DNA from: Bacteroidales bacterium UBA1800
GTDB taxonomy: Bacteria > Bacteroidota > Bacteroidia > Bacteroidales > VadinHA17
Reading direction: 5' to 3'
DNA length: 64,000 bases
Assembly: GCA_002319915.1 (NCBI GenBank)
Contig: DCFQ01000091.1
Span: 406 to 64,405, forward strand
Below are positions 9,448-17,209 of this stretch, one piece after another. Position 1 is the first letter of the stretch, and every line of letters starts with the position of its first letter. Under the pieces are notes generated by a model. That model did no database searches, was not told the origin of the DNA, and saw only the letters and a list, made by a program, of their open reading frames with translations. The translations under genes and the position numbers were made by a program.

Positions 9448-9825
9448 ATGATGCATGAGTTGAGGATCCCTGCGACCACGAACTTACCCGAGATATTCCT
9501 GAGTCCGGATGGGTTTATTAAGGTTAAAGGCCGCTCAATTCATGAGAACATATTCGATTTTTTCAAACCGGTCGAATTATGGATCAGGGATTACATCAAA
9601 ACCCCGGCTGAAATGACTGTGGTCGATATCGAACTGGAGTATTGCAACAGTGCCAGCTCCAAGCTCCTCATAAATATCATTCAGCAGATATCCCAGGTCA
9701 GGAACCAACACAGGAAGCTCCAGGTAAACTGGTATTATGAGGATGGCGATGAGGATATCCTCGAACGTGGTGAGTATTTCTCCTCCATCCTTAGTATCCC
9801 CTTTAATTTCATTAAGATCAAATGA
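9448..9825 (+). CDS. SiaC/DUF1987-family regulatory phosphoprotein
   Basis: This 125-residue cytosolic protein belongs to the DUF1987 family, whose studied member SiaC (Pseudomonas) binds a diguanylate cyclase and is switched by phosphorylation at Thr68. The N-terminal IPATTNLPEIFLSPDGFIKVKGRS and the central LEYCNSASSKLL match that family. Aligned by eye to the YxNTSS motif, the phospho-site position here is Ser68. No SiaA-type phosphatase, SiaB-type kinase or GGDEF protein lies nearby. The 3' end overlaps the convergent PLP-enzyme gene by 8 bp, and the gap to the upstream reductase is 48 bp. The family call is firm; the partner and output in this organism are unknown. Confidence 0.82.
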   Translation: MMHELRIPATTNLPEIFLSPDGFIKVKGRSIHENIFDFFKPVELWIRDYIKTPAEMTVVDIELEYCNSASSKLLINIIQQISQVRNQHRKLQVNWYYEDGDEDILERGEYFSSILSIPFNFIKIK

Positions 9826-10978
9826 TCTTCCTGAAAGCCTGATCGAGATCGCTTATCAGGGAATCCGGCTCGTCGAGCCCGATATAGAACCTTATAAGGT
9901 TATTCGAATAGCCCTCCTTCGTTCTTTCCTCATCAAATGACAGTGCCGGAAAGACCAGTGATTCATGCCCGCCCCATGAAACGCCGATAATGAACTGGAG
10001 CAGGCTGTTCACAAAGAGCTCGATCTTTGCCTTGTCCCTGGATGCAAGCCTCACTGAGAACAATCCCATCGGCCTTAGCATCTGCCTGACGGCAAGCTGA
10101 TACTGCGGACTGCGGGGAGAGAGCGGGTACAGGACCTCTTCCACCTGCGGGTGATTTTCGAGGTACTCAAGCACTTTTACCGTTGTTGCCGAGATCCTTT
10201 CAATTCTCGCTTGCAGTGTACGGAGCCCTCGCAGCATGAGCCAGGCATTGAAGGGTGAGATTATTCCGCCAAGCGTCAGGTATTCGTTATTGAATAGCCT
10301 GGTAATGAATTCGCGCGGACCACAAACGATTCCAGCTACAAGGTCGCTGTGACCGCCCAGGTACTTGCTGGCGGAGTGGAGCACTATGTCGATCCCCATC
10401 GAGGCGGGCGATTGGGTCAGTGGTGAGGAATAGCTGTTGTCGATCATCGTAGTGATCCCCTTTGGCCGGGCGATTGCGGAGACGGCTTCAAGGTCCTGTA
10501 TTTCAAATGTCATCGAGTTGGGGCTCTCGAGATAAATGAGCTTTGTATTGCTCCTGATTGCATTTTCGAAGTTTTCCGGATCCCTTCCGTCCACGAAGGT
10601 AGTTTCGATGCCAAACCGCGGCAGGAACCTGGTCATGAGTATGTTTGCCCAGCTGTAGTTATTCCTGACGCTCACAATGTGATCTCCCGAAGCGACCGAA
10701 GAGATTACAGCCGAGGAGATAGCTGCCATCCCGCTGGCAAATGCCAGGGCTTCCCCGCAATCTTCGAGCGCGGCGATCTTCCTGCACAGGATTATCGTTG
10801 TCGGGTTGTTCCCCCTTGAATAGATATAGCTTTCTTTTTCATCCGAGATTGCTTTTTTGAGCTCCCCAACGTTTTTGAATGCAAAATTGCTGGTCTGGAA
10901 AATGGGCGGGGTAACTGCATTGAAATATCTTTCCCGCTCCTCACCGAGATGATTCAATATAAATGAGATGTCTTTCAT
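9818..10978 (-). CDS. Cys/Met-metabolism PLP-dependent enzyme (trans-sulfuration family)
   Basis: Members of this fold-type I family include cystathionine gamma-synthase, cystathionine beta/gamma-lyases, O-acetylhomoserine sulfhydrylase and methionine gamma-lyase. The protein is 386 residues, the normal length. The PLP lysine is Lys205 in SASKYLGGHSDLVAG, the ring-nitrogen aspartate is Asp180 in TTMIDNSYSS, and the phosphate-binding YSRGNNPT motif is at 53-60. The usual YGGT segment around the active-site tyrosine is replaced by NNYSWANIL (Tyr108), so the exact reaction is uncertain. It lies 11 bp after an amino acid permease gene on the same strand, which suggests uptake and breakdown or conversion of an amino acid substrate. 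I leave the symbol blank because the subfamily cannot be settled by eye. Confidence 0.85.
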   Translation of the reverse strand: MKDISFILNHLGEERERYFNAVTPPIFQTSNFAFKNVGELKKAISDEKESYIYSRGNNPTTIILCRKIAALEDCGEALAFASGMAAISSAVISSVASGDHIVSVRNNYSWANILMTRFLPRFGIETTFVDGRDPENFENAIRSNTKLIYLESPNSMTFEIQDLEAVSAIARPKGITTMIDNSYSSPLTQSPASMGIDIVLHSASKYLGGHSDLVAGIVCGPREFITRLFNNEYLTLGGIISPFNAWLMLRGLRTLQARIERISATTVKVLEYLENHPQVEEVLYPLSPRSPQYQLAVRQMLRPMGLFSVRLASRDKAKIELFVNSLLQFIIGVSWGGHESLVFPALSFDEERTKEGYSNNLIRFYIGLDEPDSLISDLDQAFRKII

Positions 10979-10989
10979 TTCCCTTTAGT

Positions 10990-12309
10990 TTATAATGCGG
11001 GCACTGCAAGTCTCTTCCTGAAGTAAATAAACACGGGTATCCCCAGCAGGAGGAAGCCCATACCGATTGCCATATGCAATGGTTTGTTGATCATTATGTT
11101 GATCACAAACCAGGTATTTATAACGATAAAGATCAGCGGTGTGACCGGATATCCAAAGGTCCTGTACGGCCTTTCCCTGCCGGCCATCCTTTTCCTGAAA
11201 ATGAAAATCCCCGCGGCGGCAAGGGTGAAAAATATCCATTCCACCGAGACAGTATATGTAATCAGGTTTTCCAGGGTACCCCAGAAAAGGAGAAGGACTA
11301 TCGACCAGACCGACTGGACGATTATTGCGTTTACGGGGGTTCTGAACTTGGGGTGAACTTTCGCTATGCTTTTGAAAAACAGCCCGTCAGAGGCCATGGC
11401 ATAGTAGATCCTGGGGGCGGAGAGGGTATATATCCCTATTGTCCCAACCGTGCTTATCGCGATTATCCCGGCAACCAGCATGCCGCCCCGGGGAAAGGCA
11501 GTGCTGACGGCATCTGCAGCTACCTTCCCGGAGGAAACAATTGAGCTCACCGGCAACAAAAGCATATATGAAATATTGACGAGAAGATAGATTACCGTAA
11601 CGACTACTGCCCCGGTAATCATGGCGACAGGTACATTACGGGACGGGTTTTTTGTTTCGCCCGCCAGGAATGACACATGCTGCCATCCGCCGTATGAAAA
11701 CAGCACGCCTGTAAGTGCCACACCAAAGCTCGACAACCCAGCACCCGAGCCCGTCGGAAGGCCCAGGTTCCCGAACGAATGGGAAGCTGATCCGAATATG
11801 ACCCCGAATCCTATGATTATCAATATCCCCAGGATCTTTAATCCGGTGAACAGGTTTGAGAATATCTCCCCGAATTTTGCCCGGAGGACATTAAGGGTTG
11901 TCAGTATTGAGATGGTTGCAATGCTGCAGATAAGCCTTTCGCGGTTGTCCATAGGGATGAAGACGCTCAGGTAATGTGTAAAGGCGAGCGAGATCACGGC
12001 TATCGAGCCGGAGGTTATTATCAGGAGGTATGCCCAGCCGTAGAGGAACCCAAGCCAGCCCCCGTAGGCTTCCTTCAGAAAGACATAAATCCCCCCGGCT
12101 TTTGGGAACATGGCTCCAAGCTCTCCGAAGGTCAGGGTTCCTGTCAGCGTTATCAGGCCTCCAAGCGCCCAGATCAGGAGAATCAGGCCAGAAGACGGGA
12201 TGAGCCCGGCAATTTCAGATGGAGTAACAAATATCCCCGAACCGATGCACGACCCGATGGCCACCATTATCAGCCCGTACAATGTAAGTTCCTTGGCAAG
12301 CTTTGTCAT
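10990..12309 (-). CDS. APC-superfamily amino acid permease
   Basis: This 439-residue protein has about twelve hydrophobic segments over its whole length and the APC-family opening LYGLIMVAIGSCIGSGIFVTPSEIA, which includes the GSGIF motif that contacts the substrate backbone in LeuT-fold transporters. It probably imports or exchanges amino acids across the inner membrane. The gene is followed after 11 bp by a Cys/Met-metabolism PLP enzyme, which suggests a sulfur amino acid or a related substrate, but specificity cannot be read from sequence. A good Bacteroidota promoter precedes it. Confidence 0.88.
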   Translation of the reverse strand: MTKLAKELTLYGLIMVAIGSCIGSGIFVTPSEIAGLIPSSGLILLIWALGGLITLTGTLTFGELGAMFPKAGGIYVFLKEAYGGWLGFLYGWAYLLIITSGSIAVISLAFTHYLSVFIPMDNRERLICSIATISILTTLNVLRAKFGEIFSNLFTGLKILGILIIIGFGVIFGSASHSFGNLGLPTGSGAGLSSFGVALTGVLFSYGGWQHVSFLAGETKNPSRNVPVAMITGAVVVTVIYLLVNISYMLLLPVSSIVSSGKVAADAVSTAFPRGGMLVAGIIAISTVGTIGIYTLSAPRIYYAMASDGLFFKSIAKVHPKFRTPVNAIIVQSVWSIVLLLFWGTLENLITYTVSVEWIFFTLAAAGIFIFRKRMAGRERPYRTFGYPVTPLIFIVINTWFVINIMINKPLHMAIGMGFLLLGIPVFIYFRKRLAVPAL

Positions 12310-12333
12310 AGATTCTGATCAGTTCCAGTCTTC

Positions 12334-12363
12334 CAAAGATAAAATAAAAGAGGTATGATCAAA
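12334..12363 (-). promoter_or_regulatory. Bacteroidota-type promoter for the permease/PLP-enzyme operon
   Basis: Reading the minus strand, TTTG (12363-12360) is followed after 18 bases by TATCTTTG (12341-12334), an exact match to TAnnTTTG. Transcription would begin about 20 bases before the permease start at 12309. This is the best-formed promoter I found in the window. Confidence 0.6.
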
Positions 12364-12390
12364 AATGGGTTTCTGCCCGCCATGTTATTT

Positions 12391-12407
12391 CACAAAGGGA
12401 CACAGAG
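12391..12407. repeat. Short copy of a dispersed CACRGAG element
   Basis: CACAAAG at 12391 and CACAGAG at 12401 are two heptamer units 10 bp apart, in the gap between the permease promoter and the serpin stop. They match the larger elements at 40616-40704 and 60969-61025. Confidence 0.4.
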
Positions 12408-12463
12408 TAATATCGGAAAATATAGAGATCGAGGGGCAGTAATCCGCCAGGATCTGTTGCTTT

Positions 12464-13705
12464 CTAACTTGCTGAGGGGTCAGAAACGCGTCCCATAAAG
12501 AGTATGGCGTTGGTTGAGATCTCTCTGATCACGAAAAGGAAAGGACGATCGAGCTTCAGCTCAAGAACAGAAGGCATCGAAACCACTCCTATCCCTATGA
12601 CCGTTGCTGCTGCAGCTTCTGTACCTTCTTCGTTTGTTTCAATGAATGCCTGGTGCAGGGCTTTGTTGATATAAAGCCGGTATTTATCGGAGATATTCGA
12701 AAAATCAGCCTGGTCGGTGAATGCTACCCCCATGCCCATGCCGGTAAGAATATCAATCAGGTCCTGCTTAAACCCGAACTTGAACCTCGGGAAAAAGAGA
12801 TCGACCTTCTGGCTCCTGAGCCCTGAGACAGAAGCGGCAAATACCCGGGAATCAAGCGAAGCTGCAAGGCTGCTGATATCTTCCTGCTGATCGGGAAGGA
12901 TTACATCCATTACAAAGTTGCCCTGGCCGTACGGGAATTCTGCCATGGTGAACTTGTCACCCTTGTAAACGCTAAAATCATTCTCCTGTTTCATCATCGG
13001 TACGCTTATCGGCGTACCTTCTGCCTTATAGAAAGGCATATCGGTCGTTTTTGAGGCATCGAACTGGTCCTTCCATTTTCCCTTGAAATAAATGGCATTG
13101 ATAAGAACCATGATGGTGTTGTGATCGAGCCTGTCGACCATGTTTTTGATCAGTCCGTTCGTGTTATCCTCGATCCATTTGTTCATAATGGCCGGAGTTC
13201 CGGGGTCATCAATGTCAAAGGCTTCTGTCTCGGCACTGTACCACTTCTTCAGCAGGTCGATGAATGCCTGCTTTGCGGGGAAATCTTTTTCGGTCCAAAC
13301 GGAATTGGCAATCGAAATCAGCACCCTTTTATCGACAGTCAGCAACGACCCGGTAAGACTTTTGTATGAGCTGTTAATGGAATCCGGTGCTGATCCTTCA
13401 AGCCTGAGCGCTTTCAGGATTGAATCGCGTGTTGCCCCGGAGGCCCCGTTCATGGCCATTGAAAGGGCGCTGGAAACGCTCAGCGGGGAGATGATGACAT
13501 TCACCCCGTTTCCTGTTCCTTTCATGATTGTCCGGAAGAAATCAAAGGCAAATGAATTGCCTGATTCCACAACATTTACTTCGCCCTGTGTGAGATTCAG
13601 GAGTACGGGCTTGTCGGGAAGCTTTTCATCAGACTTGCTGCAGGAGATGACTATAATAGCGGCTGTTACGGCTGCGATTGCTTTAGTAAGGAACCTGTGT
13701 TTCAT
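12464..13705 (-). CDS. Serpin-family serine protease inhibitor, predicted lipoprotein
   Basis: Serpins trap proteases by offering a reactive loop that is cut and then inserts into the inhibitor. The 413-residue protein has a lipoprotein signal (VISC, acyl cysteine Cys22), so it is probably membrane anchored and perhaps surface exposed. The hinge EEGTEAAAAT (359-368) is the small-residue hinge of inhibitory serpins, and the C terminus contains the family signature LDRPFLFVIRE. Counting from the hinge as in alpha-1-antitrypsin gives P1-P1' = Val375-Ser376, which predicts inhibition of elastase-like proteases. The loop is about two residues longer than in antitrypsin, so P1 could shift slightly. 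The gene appears to stand alone, 95 bp after the J-domain gene region and 154 bp before the permease gene. Confidence 0.93.
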   Translation of the reverse strand: MKHRFLTKAIAAVTAAIIVISCSKSDEKLPDKPVLLNLTQGEVNVVESGNSFAFDFFRTIMKGTGNGVNVIISPLSVSSALSMAMNGASGATRDSILKALRLEGSAPDSINSSYKSLTGSLLTVDKRVLISIANSVWTEKDFPAKQAFIDLLKKWYSAETEAFDIDDPGTPAIMNKWIEDNTNGLIKNMVDRLDHNTIMVLINAIYFKGKWKDQFDASKTTDMPFYKAEGTPISVPMMKQENDFSVYKGDKFTMAEFPYGQGNFVMDVILPDQQEDISSLAASLDSRVFAASVSGLRSQKVDLFFPRFKFGFKQDLIDILTGMGMGVAFTDQADFSNISDKYRLYINKALHQAFIETNEEGTEAAAATVIGIGVVSMPSVLELKLDRPFLFVIREISTNAILFMGRVSDPSAS

Positions 13706-13800
13706 TTGCTTGGTTTTAGGTAGGGTCGCTGGAGGCTTTTCAGTTTCATCCGGTCGAAATAAACCCTAACAAATGGCTCAAAAACCATGCCATATGGTTG

Positions 13801-14355
13801 TTACTTGCCGTTGTGCTTTTTGTTGGCCTCAATATAAGCCTTCAGGTAAAGGAAGGACACGGTGAAAAGGATTATGCTCAGGATAAGAAGCAGGATGAAT
13901 GAGAAGATAGGCGGGCCGGTTTCTCCGGGCAGTGGATTCCTGACCCTGAAAATAAAGCCTGCTATGGTGTTTATGAAAACCATCACCGAGATGCCGAAGA
14001 TGAAGATGACTCCAGAGTTGTTCAGAATCCGGGTCGATTTGTAGTATTTGCTGTTCCTGAAGTTCTCATAGGAGCTGCGGGCATAATACTTCGCCCGCTG
14101 CCGTGACCTTTCCTGGCGGTATTTCTTCCATTCCTCGATTATCCTGTCGTACTCGCTATCCGAAACCCCCTTTCCGTAATTCGCTATCAGGAAATCATAG
14201 GCTTCGGTCACCTCAATAAAGCGATCCTGAGCATCGGGCGAGCTGTTGATGTCGGGATGGTAAAGCCTTGCCTTCTTCCTGTAGGCCTTCTTGATCTCCT
14301 CGATCGAAGATTCAGGCGGTAAGCCAAGGATCTTATAGTAATCTGATGTGGTCAT
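13801..14355 (-). CDS. Membrane-anchored J-domain (DnaJ-like) protein
   Basis: The first 65 residues form a J domain with the Hsp70-stimulating HPD tripeptide at 33-35. A charged Arg/Lys/Tyr-rich segment follows, then two hydrophobic segments (about 115-135 and 150-175). The protein, 184 residues, lacks the Gly/Phe, zinc-finger and substrate domains of DnaJ, so it should recruit DnaK to the membrane rather than act as a general chaperone. It lies about 100 bp downstream of rnfA on the same strand and may be read through from the rnf operon. No client is suggested by the context. Confidence 0.85.
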   Translation of the reverse strand: MTTSDYYKILGLPPESSIEEIKKAYRKKARLYHPDINSSPDAQDRFIEVTEAYDFLIANYGKGVSDSEYDRIIEEWKKYRQERSRQRAKYYARSSYENFRNSKYYKSTRILNNSGVIFIFGISVMVFINTIAGFIFRVRNPLPGETGPPIFSFILLLILSIILFTVSFLYLKAYIEANKKHNGK

Positions 14356-14444
14356 TCCCGGGAGCCCAATGAATTATGTACCAATTAATAAATAATTCTA
14401 TTTCAGAAACTGTTTAAGGCTGACTTTATTTTCCCGGAACAGAT

Positions 14445-14468
14445 GTATTGTTAATTATTTAACAATAC
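14445..14468. repeat. 10-bp inverted repeat over the rnfA stop codon
   Basis: GTATTGTTAA and TTAACAATAC are perfect complements separated by TTAT, with the rnfA stop codon in the loop. The stem is AT-rich and has no strong downstream T-run, so a terminator role is doubtful. It may help protect the rnf mRNA 3' end or be an operator for the next gene. Confidence 0.4.
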
Positions 14469-15030
14469 CCGTGAATCCCATAAAAGCTAGTGCAAGGATC
14501 CCGGCTGTCACCAGTGAGATCGGCACCCCTCTCATTCCCCTTGGAATATTTGCCAGTTCGAGCTGTTCTCTGATGCCTGCAAGAATGATGAGTGCCAGGC
14601 CGAAACCGAGAGCTGTGGAACCTCCAAAGACAACTCCTTCCAGAAGGTTGTAGTTCTTTTTTATGACAAGAAGGGCAACCCCGAGGACAGCACAGTTGGT
14701 CGTTATAAGTGGCAGGAAAATGCCTAGCGCCTGGTAGAGTGGCTGGCTGATCTTTTTCAGAATGATCTCGACCATCTGGACCAGCGCGGCAATGACCAGG
14801 ATAAAGGTGATCGTTTGCATGAATGCTATTCCAAGCTTCTGAAGCACATAGACCTGGATAAGGTAGGTTACCATGGTGGCAAGCACGATCACGAATGTAA
14901 CGGCCCCTGCCATTCCCAGGGCAGTGTTCACCTTGTTGGAAACACCGAGGAACGGACAGATCCCCAGGAACTGGGCAAGCACCACATTGTTGACAATGAT
15001 AGCCGATATAACCAGAAGAATATATTCCAT
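14455..15030 (-). CDS. rnfA: Ion-translocating oxidoreductase complex subunit A (RnfA)
   Basis: RnfA is one of two homologous inner-membrane subunits (with RnfE) that form the core of the Rnf complex, which couples electron flow between ferredoxin and NAD+ to ion pumping. The 191-residue protein has six hydrophobic segments. It begins with the family sequence EYILLVISAIIVNNVVLAQFLGICPFLGVS, including a membrane cysteine of the kind that holds an iron-sulfur centre between RnfA and RnfE. It is the last gene of the operon, 11 bp after rnfE. The size and position exclude the NqrE alternative, since the cluster carries RnfB and RnfC. Confidence 0.95.
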   Translation of the reverse strand: MEYILLVISAIIVNNVVLAQFLGICPFLGVSNKVNTALGMAGAVTFVIVLATMVTYLIQVYVLQKLGIAFMQTITFILVIAALVQMVEIILKKISQPLYQALGIFLPLITTNCAVLGVALLVIKKNYNLLEGVVFGGSTALGFGLALIILAGIREQLELANIPRGMRGVPISLVTAGILALAFMGFTGIVK

Positions 15031-15041
15031 TTTTGTCTCTT

Positions 15042-15623
15042 TTAGCTCTTTTTAATCCTGTTGACAAGTGCAATCAGGTACCCAAGTGCCATGAATGCAC
15101 CCGGGGCAAGGATGAATACAAGGATACCGTCGCCGCTGATGAATTTGTGTCCGAAGATCGAGCCGCTCCCGACTATTTCCCTGAATGCCCCCAGTATTCC
15201 CAGGGCCATCGTAAAACCAAGACCCATGCCTATCCCGTCGATCAGGGAGGATGTGACCGAGTTTTTACAGGCGAAAGCTTCAGCACGGCCAAGTACGATG
15301 CAGTTCACAACGATAAGTGGAATAAAGATACCCAGGGTCTTATAAAGATCGGGCACATATGCCTGCATGATAAGATCAACGATCGTGACGAACGAAGCTA
15401 TGATCACAATGAAAGCCGGGATCCTTACCTTGTCGGGGATCACCCCGGAAAGCAGCGCGATAACGGCATTTGAACCGGCCAGCACAAACGTTGTGGCGAT
15501 TCCCATTCCCATACCGTTCAGGGATGAGGTTGTGGTGGCAAGGGTAGGGCAGGTTCCAAGGACCAGCACAAGTATCGGGTTTTCCTTCAGGAATCCTTTG
15601 GTCAGGTTCTGGAATTGATTCAT
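15042..15623 (-). CDS. rnfE: Ion-translocating oxidoreductase complex subunit E (RnfE)
   Basis: This 193-residue integral membrane subunit is homologous to RnfA and carries the family motif NPILVLVLGTCPTLATTT near its N terminus; the cysteine there is the counterpart of the RnfA membrane cysteine. I chose the ATG at 15623, which overlaps the rnfG stop as ATGA, over an upstream in-frame ATG at 15674 that would add 17 residues unlike the family and extend well into rnfG. The four-base overlap indicates translational coupling of rnfG and rnfE. Confidence 0.95.
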   Translation of the reverse strand: MNQFQNLTKGFLKENPILVLVLGTCPTLATTTSSLNGMGMGIATTFVLAGSNAVIALLSGVIPDKVRIPAFIVIIASFVTIVDLIMQAYVPDLYKTLGIFIPLIVVNCIVLGRAEAFACKNSVTSSLIDGIGMGLGFTMALGILGAFREIVGSGSIFGHKFISGDGILVFILAPGAFMALGYLIALVNRIKKS

Positions 15624-16195
15624 AATAGACCTCCTTTCTTCAGAGTATTGTACGCTTTCTGTACAGCATCGCAAAATGCCCTCGAACTGATAGTAGCTGC
15701 AGTTATGGCATCAACTTTGCCTCCGTCTTTTTTAACCTTGAGCCCAAAGGTATCCGGGTTCTTATCCCTGAACTGATCCTTAAAGGCAGGTTCGGTCATC
15801 TTGGTACCCAGCCCGGGCGTCTCTTTCTGCTCCAGCACTGAGATGTTAATGATGCTTCCGTCAAGCCTGAATCCAGCCATGAGATAGATCTTGCCGTTGA
15901 ATCCTTTTGAGGTGAAAGTGCTGACTGCATAGCCGGTCACCTTATCTCCTGATTTGGCAGGGTAAATATCCAGGGAGTCTCCTTCCCCGGTTGGCAGCCT
16001 GAACATTTCCTTATTGGGATCATTCGTGAATTCAGGCACAACCTGTTTGACTGCATCAAGCTTCTTGCTGAGGTTTGAAAGCTCAATGGGCTTCTTTGTC
16101 AACTCGTAGACAAACCCAAGACAGGCTGACGAAACCAGTGAAATAAGAGTCAGCGAGAGCACCATGTTTTTGAATGTCGATTCAGTCTTAGCCAT
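15620..16195 (-). CDS. rnfG: Ion-translocating oxidoreductase complex subunit G (RnfG), FMN-binding
   Basis: RnfG is a membrane-anchored periplasmic flavoprotein that carries an FMN attached covalently to a threonine by the flavin transferase ApbE. The 191-residue protein has one N-terminal membrane segment (about 11-30), the conserved ETPGLG loop (125-130), and the flavinylation region VDAITAATISS, where Thr168 is the predicted attachment site. The usual small-residue motif is SGAT or TGAT; here it reads TAAT, a mild deviation. No apbE gene is in the window. The gene overlaps rnfD by 8 bp and rnfE by 4 bp. Confidence 0.94.
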   Translation of the reverse strand: MAKTESTFKNMVLSLTLISLVSSACLGFVYELTKKPIELSNLSKKLDAVKQVVPEFTNDPNKEMFRLPTGEGDSLDIYPAKSGDKVTGYAVSTFTSKGFNGKIYLMAGFRLDGSIINISVLEQKETPGLGTKMTEPAFKDQFRDKNPDTFGLKVKKDGGKVDAITAATISSRAFCDAVQKAYNTLKKGGLL

Positions 16196-17189
16196 TTTTC
16201 ATCTCCTCCCCGAATCTTTTGGGTTTGATATTGGCATTCATCAAAGGGACAAATGCGTTCATGATCAGAATTGCAAATGAGACACCTTCCGGGTAGGATC
16301 CCCACACCCTTATCAGAACGGTTATAATGCCTATGCCGCAGCCATAGATCAGCATCGACAGGGGGACCATCGGGGAGGTTACATAATCGGTTGCCATGAA
16401 GATCGCCCCCAGAAGGACCCCGCCTGCAAGGAGATGGAACATCGGATCAGCGAACTTTTCGGGATTTGAAAGCCAGAGGATTGCCGCAAAGATCGCGATG
16501 CTGCCCGTGACGGCAACCGGAATATGCCATGTAATTACCTTTCTTATAAGGAGATATGCAAATCCGATGAGAAGCGCAACTGCTGCAACTTCGCCAAGTG
16601 AGCCTCCCATATCACCAAGGAACATACGGGCAGGAGAAGGCAGATTGCCAACAAGCTGTGAAATTGACTCGCCATTCTTAAGTCCTTCCTTAACAATTGC
16701 CAGGGGAGTGGCACCGGTGACAGCATCGGCATATCCGGTCGCCAGCCCTTTCGGGACAGGCCAGGAGGTCATCTGGACCGGAAATGAGATCAGCATGAAA
16801 ACGCGGCCTACAAGTGCCGGATTGAAAGGATTGTTCCCAAGCCCGCCAAAAGTCATTTTTGCCACGGCTATCGATATGAATGATCCAATGACAACAATGA
16901 AGACCGGGATATTTGAGGGCAGGTTGAAGGCCAGGAGTAGACCAGTAACAAGTGCGGATCCGTCGGTAATGGTGATTGGCTTCCTAAAGAAGAAGCGCTG
17001 AATCAGGTATTCAAACAGGAGGCATGATGCAACGGAAGTGACTGTGACGATAATTGCCCCCAGCCCGAAATAGAACACCGAAGCGAAAAATGCCGGCATC
17101 AGGGCGATCACCACATCACGCATTATCTTTTGTACCGATTCTTTCCCGTGGATGTGGGGAGAAGGGGATACTGTCAGGATGTTATTCAT
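16188..17189 (-). CDS. rnfD: Ion-translocating oxidoreductase complex subunit D (RnfD)
   Basis: RnfD is a multi-pass membrane subunit that, like RnfG, holds a covalent FMN. The 333-residue protein begins with VSPSPHIHGKESVQKIMRDV, typical of the family, and has about nine to ten hydrophobic segments. The flavinylation motif TGATPLA places the FMN on Thr161. It overlaps rnfG by 8 bp and follows rnfC after 20 bp. The sequence is intact, with the TDGSALVTGLLLAFNLP and NPFNPALVGRVF blocks that are highly conserved in RnfD and NqrB. Confidence 0.95.
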   Translation of the reverse strand: MNNILTVSPSPHIHGKESVQKIMRDVVIALMPAFFASVFYFGLGAIIVTVTSVASCLLFEYLIQRFFFRKPITITDGSALVTGLLLAFNLPSNIPVFIVVIGSFISIAVAKMTFGGLGNNPFNPALVGRVFMLISFPVQMTSWPVPKGLATGYADAVTGATPLAIVKEGLKNGESISQLVGNLPSPARMFLGDMGGSLGEVAAVALLIGFAYLLIRKVITWHIPVAVTGSIAIFAAILWLSNPEKFADPMFHLLAGGVLLGAIFMATDYVTSPMVPLSMLIYGCGIGIITVLIRVWGSYPEGVSFAILIMNAFVPLMNANIKPKRFGEEMKNG

Positions 17190-17209
17190 GTTAATAAGCT
17201 GCTATTTCT

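Noticed and set aside
12310..12463. SAM or other riboswitch in front of the permease/PLP-enzyme operon
   Set aside because: I could not find the conserved helix pattern of a SAM riboswitch, and the promoter sits too close to the start to leave room for an aptamer.
14459..15073. 204-residue open frame overlapping rnfA in another frame
   Set aside because: It has no hydrophobic pattern or family resemblance, is rich in Cys/His/Arg/Gly as expected from a shifted frame, and lies inside a well-supported rnfA gene.
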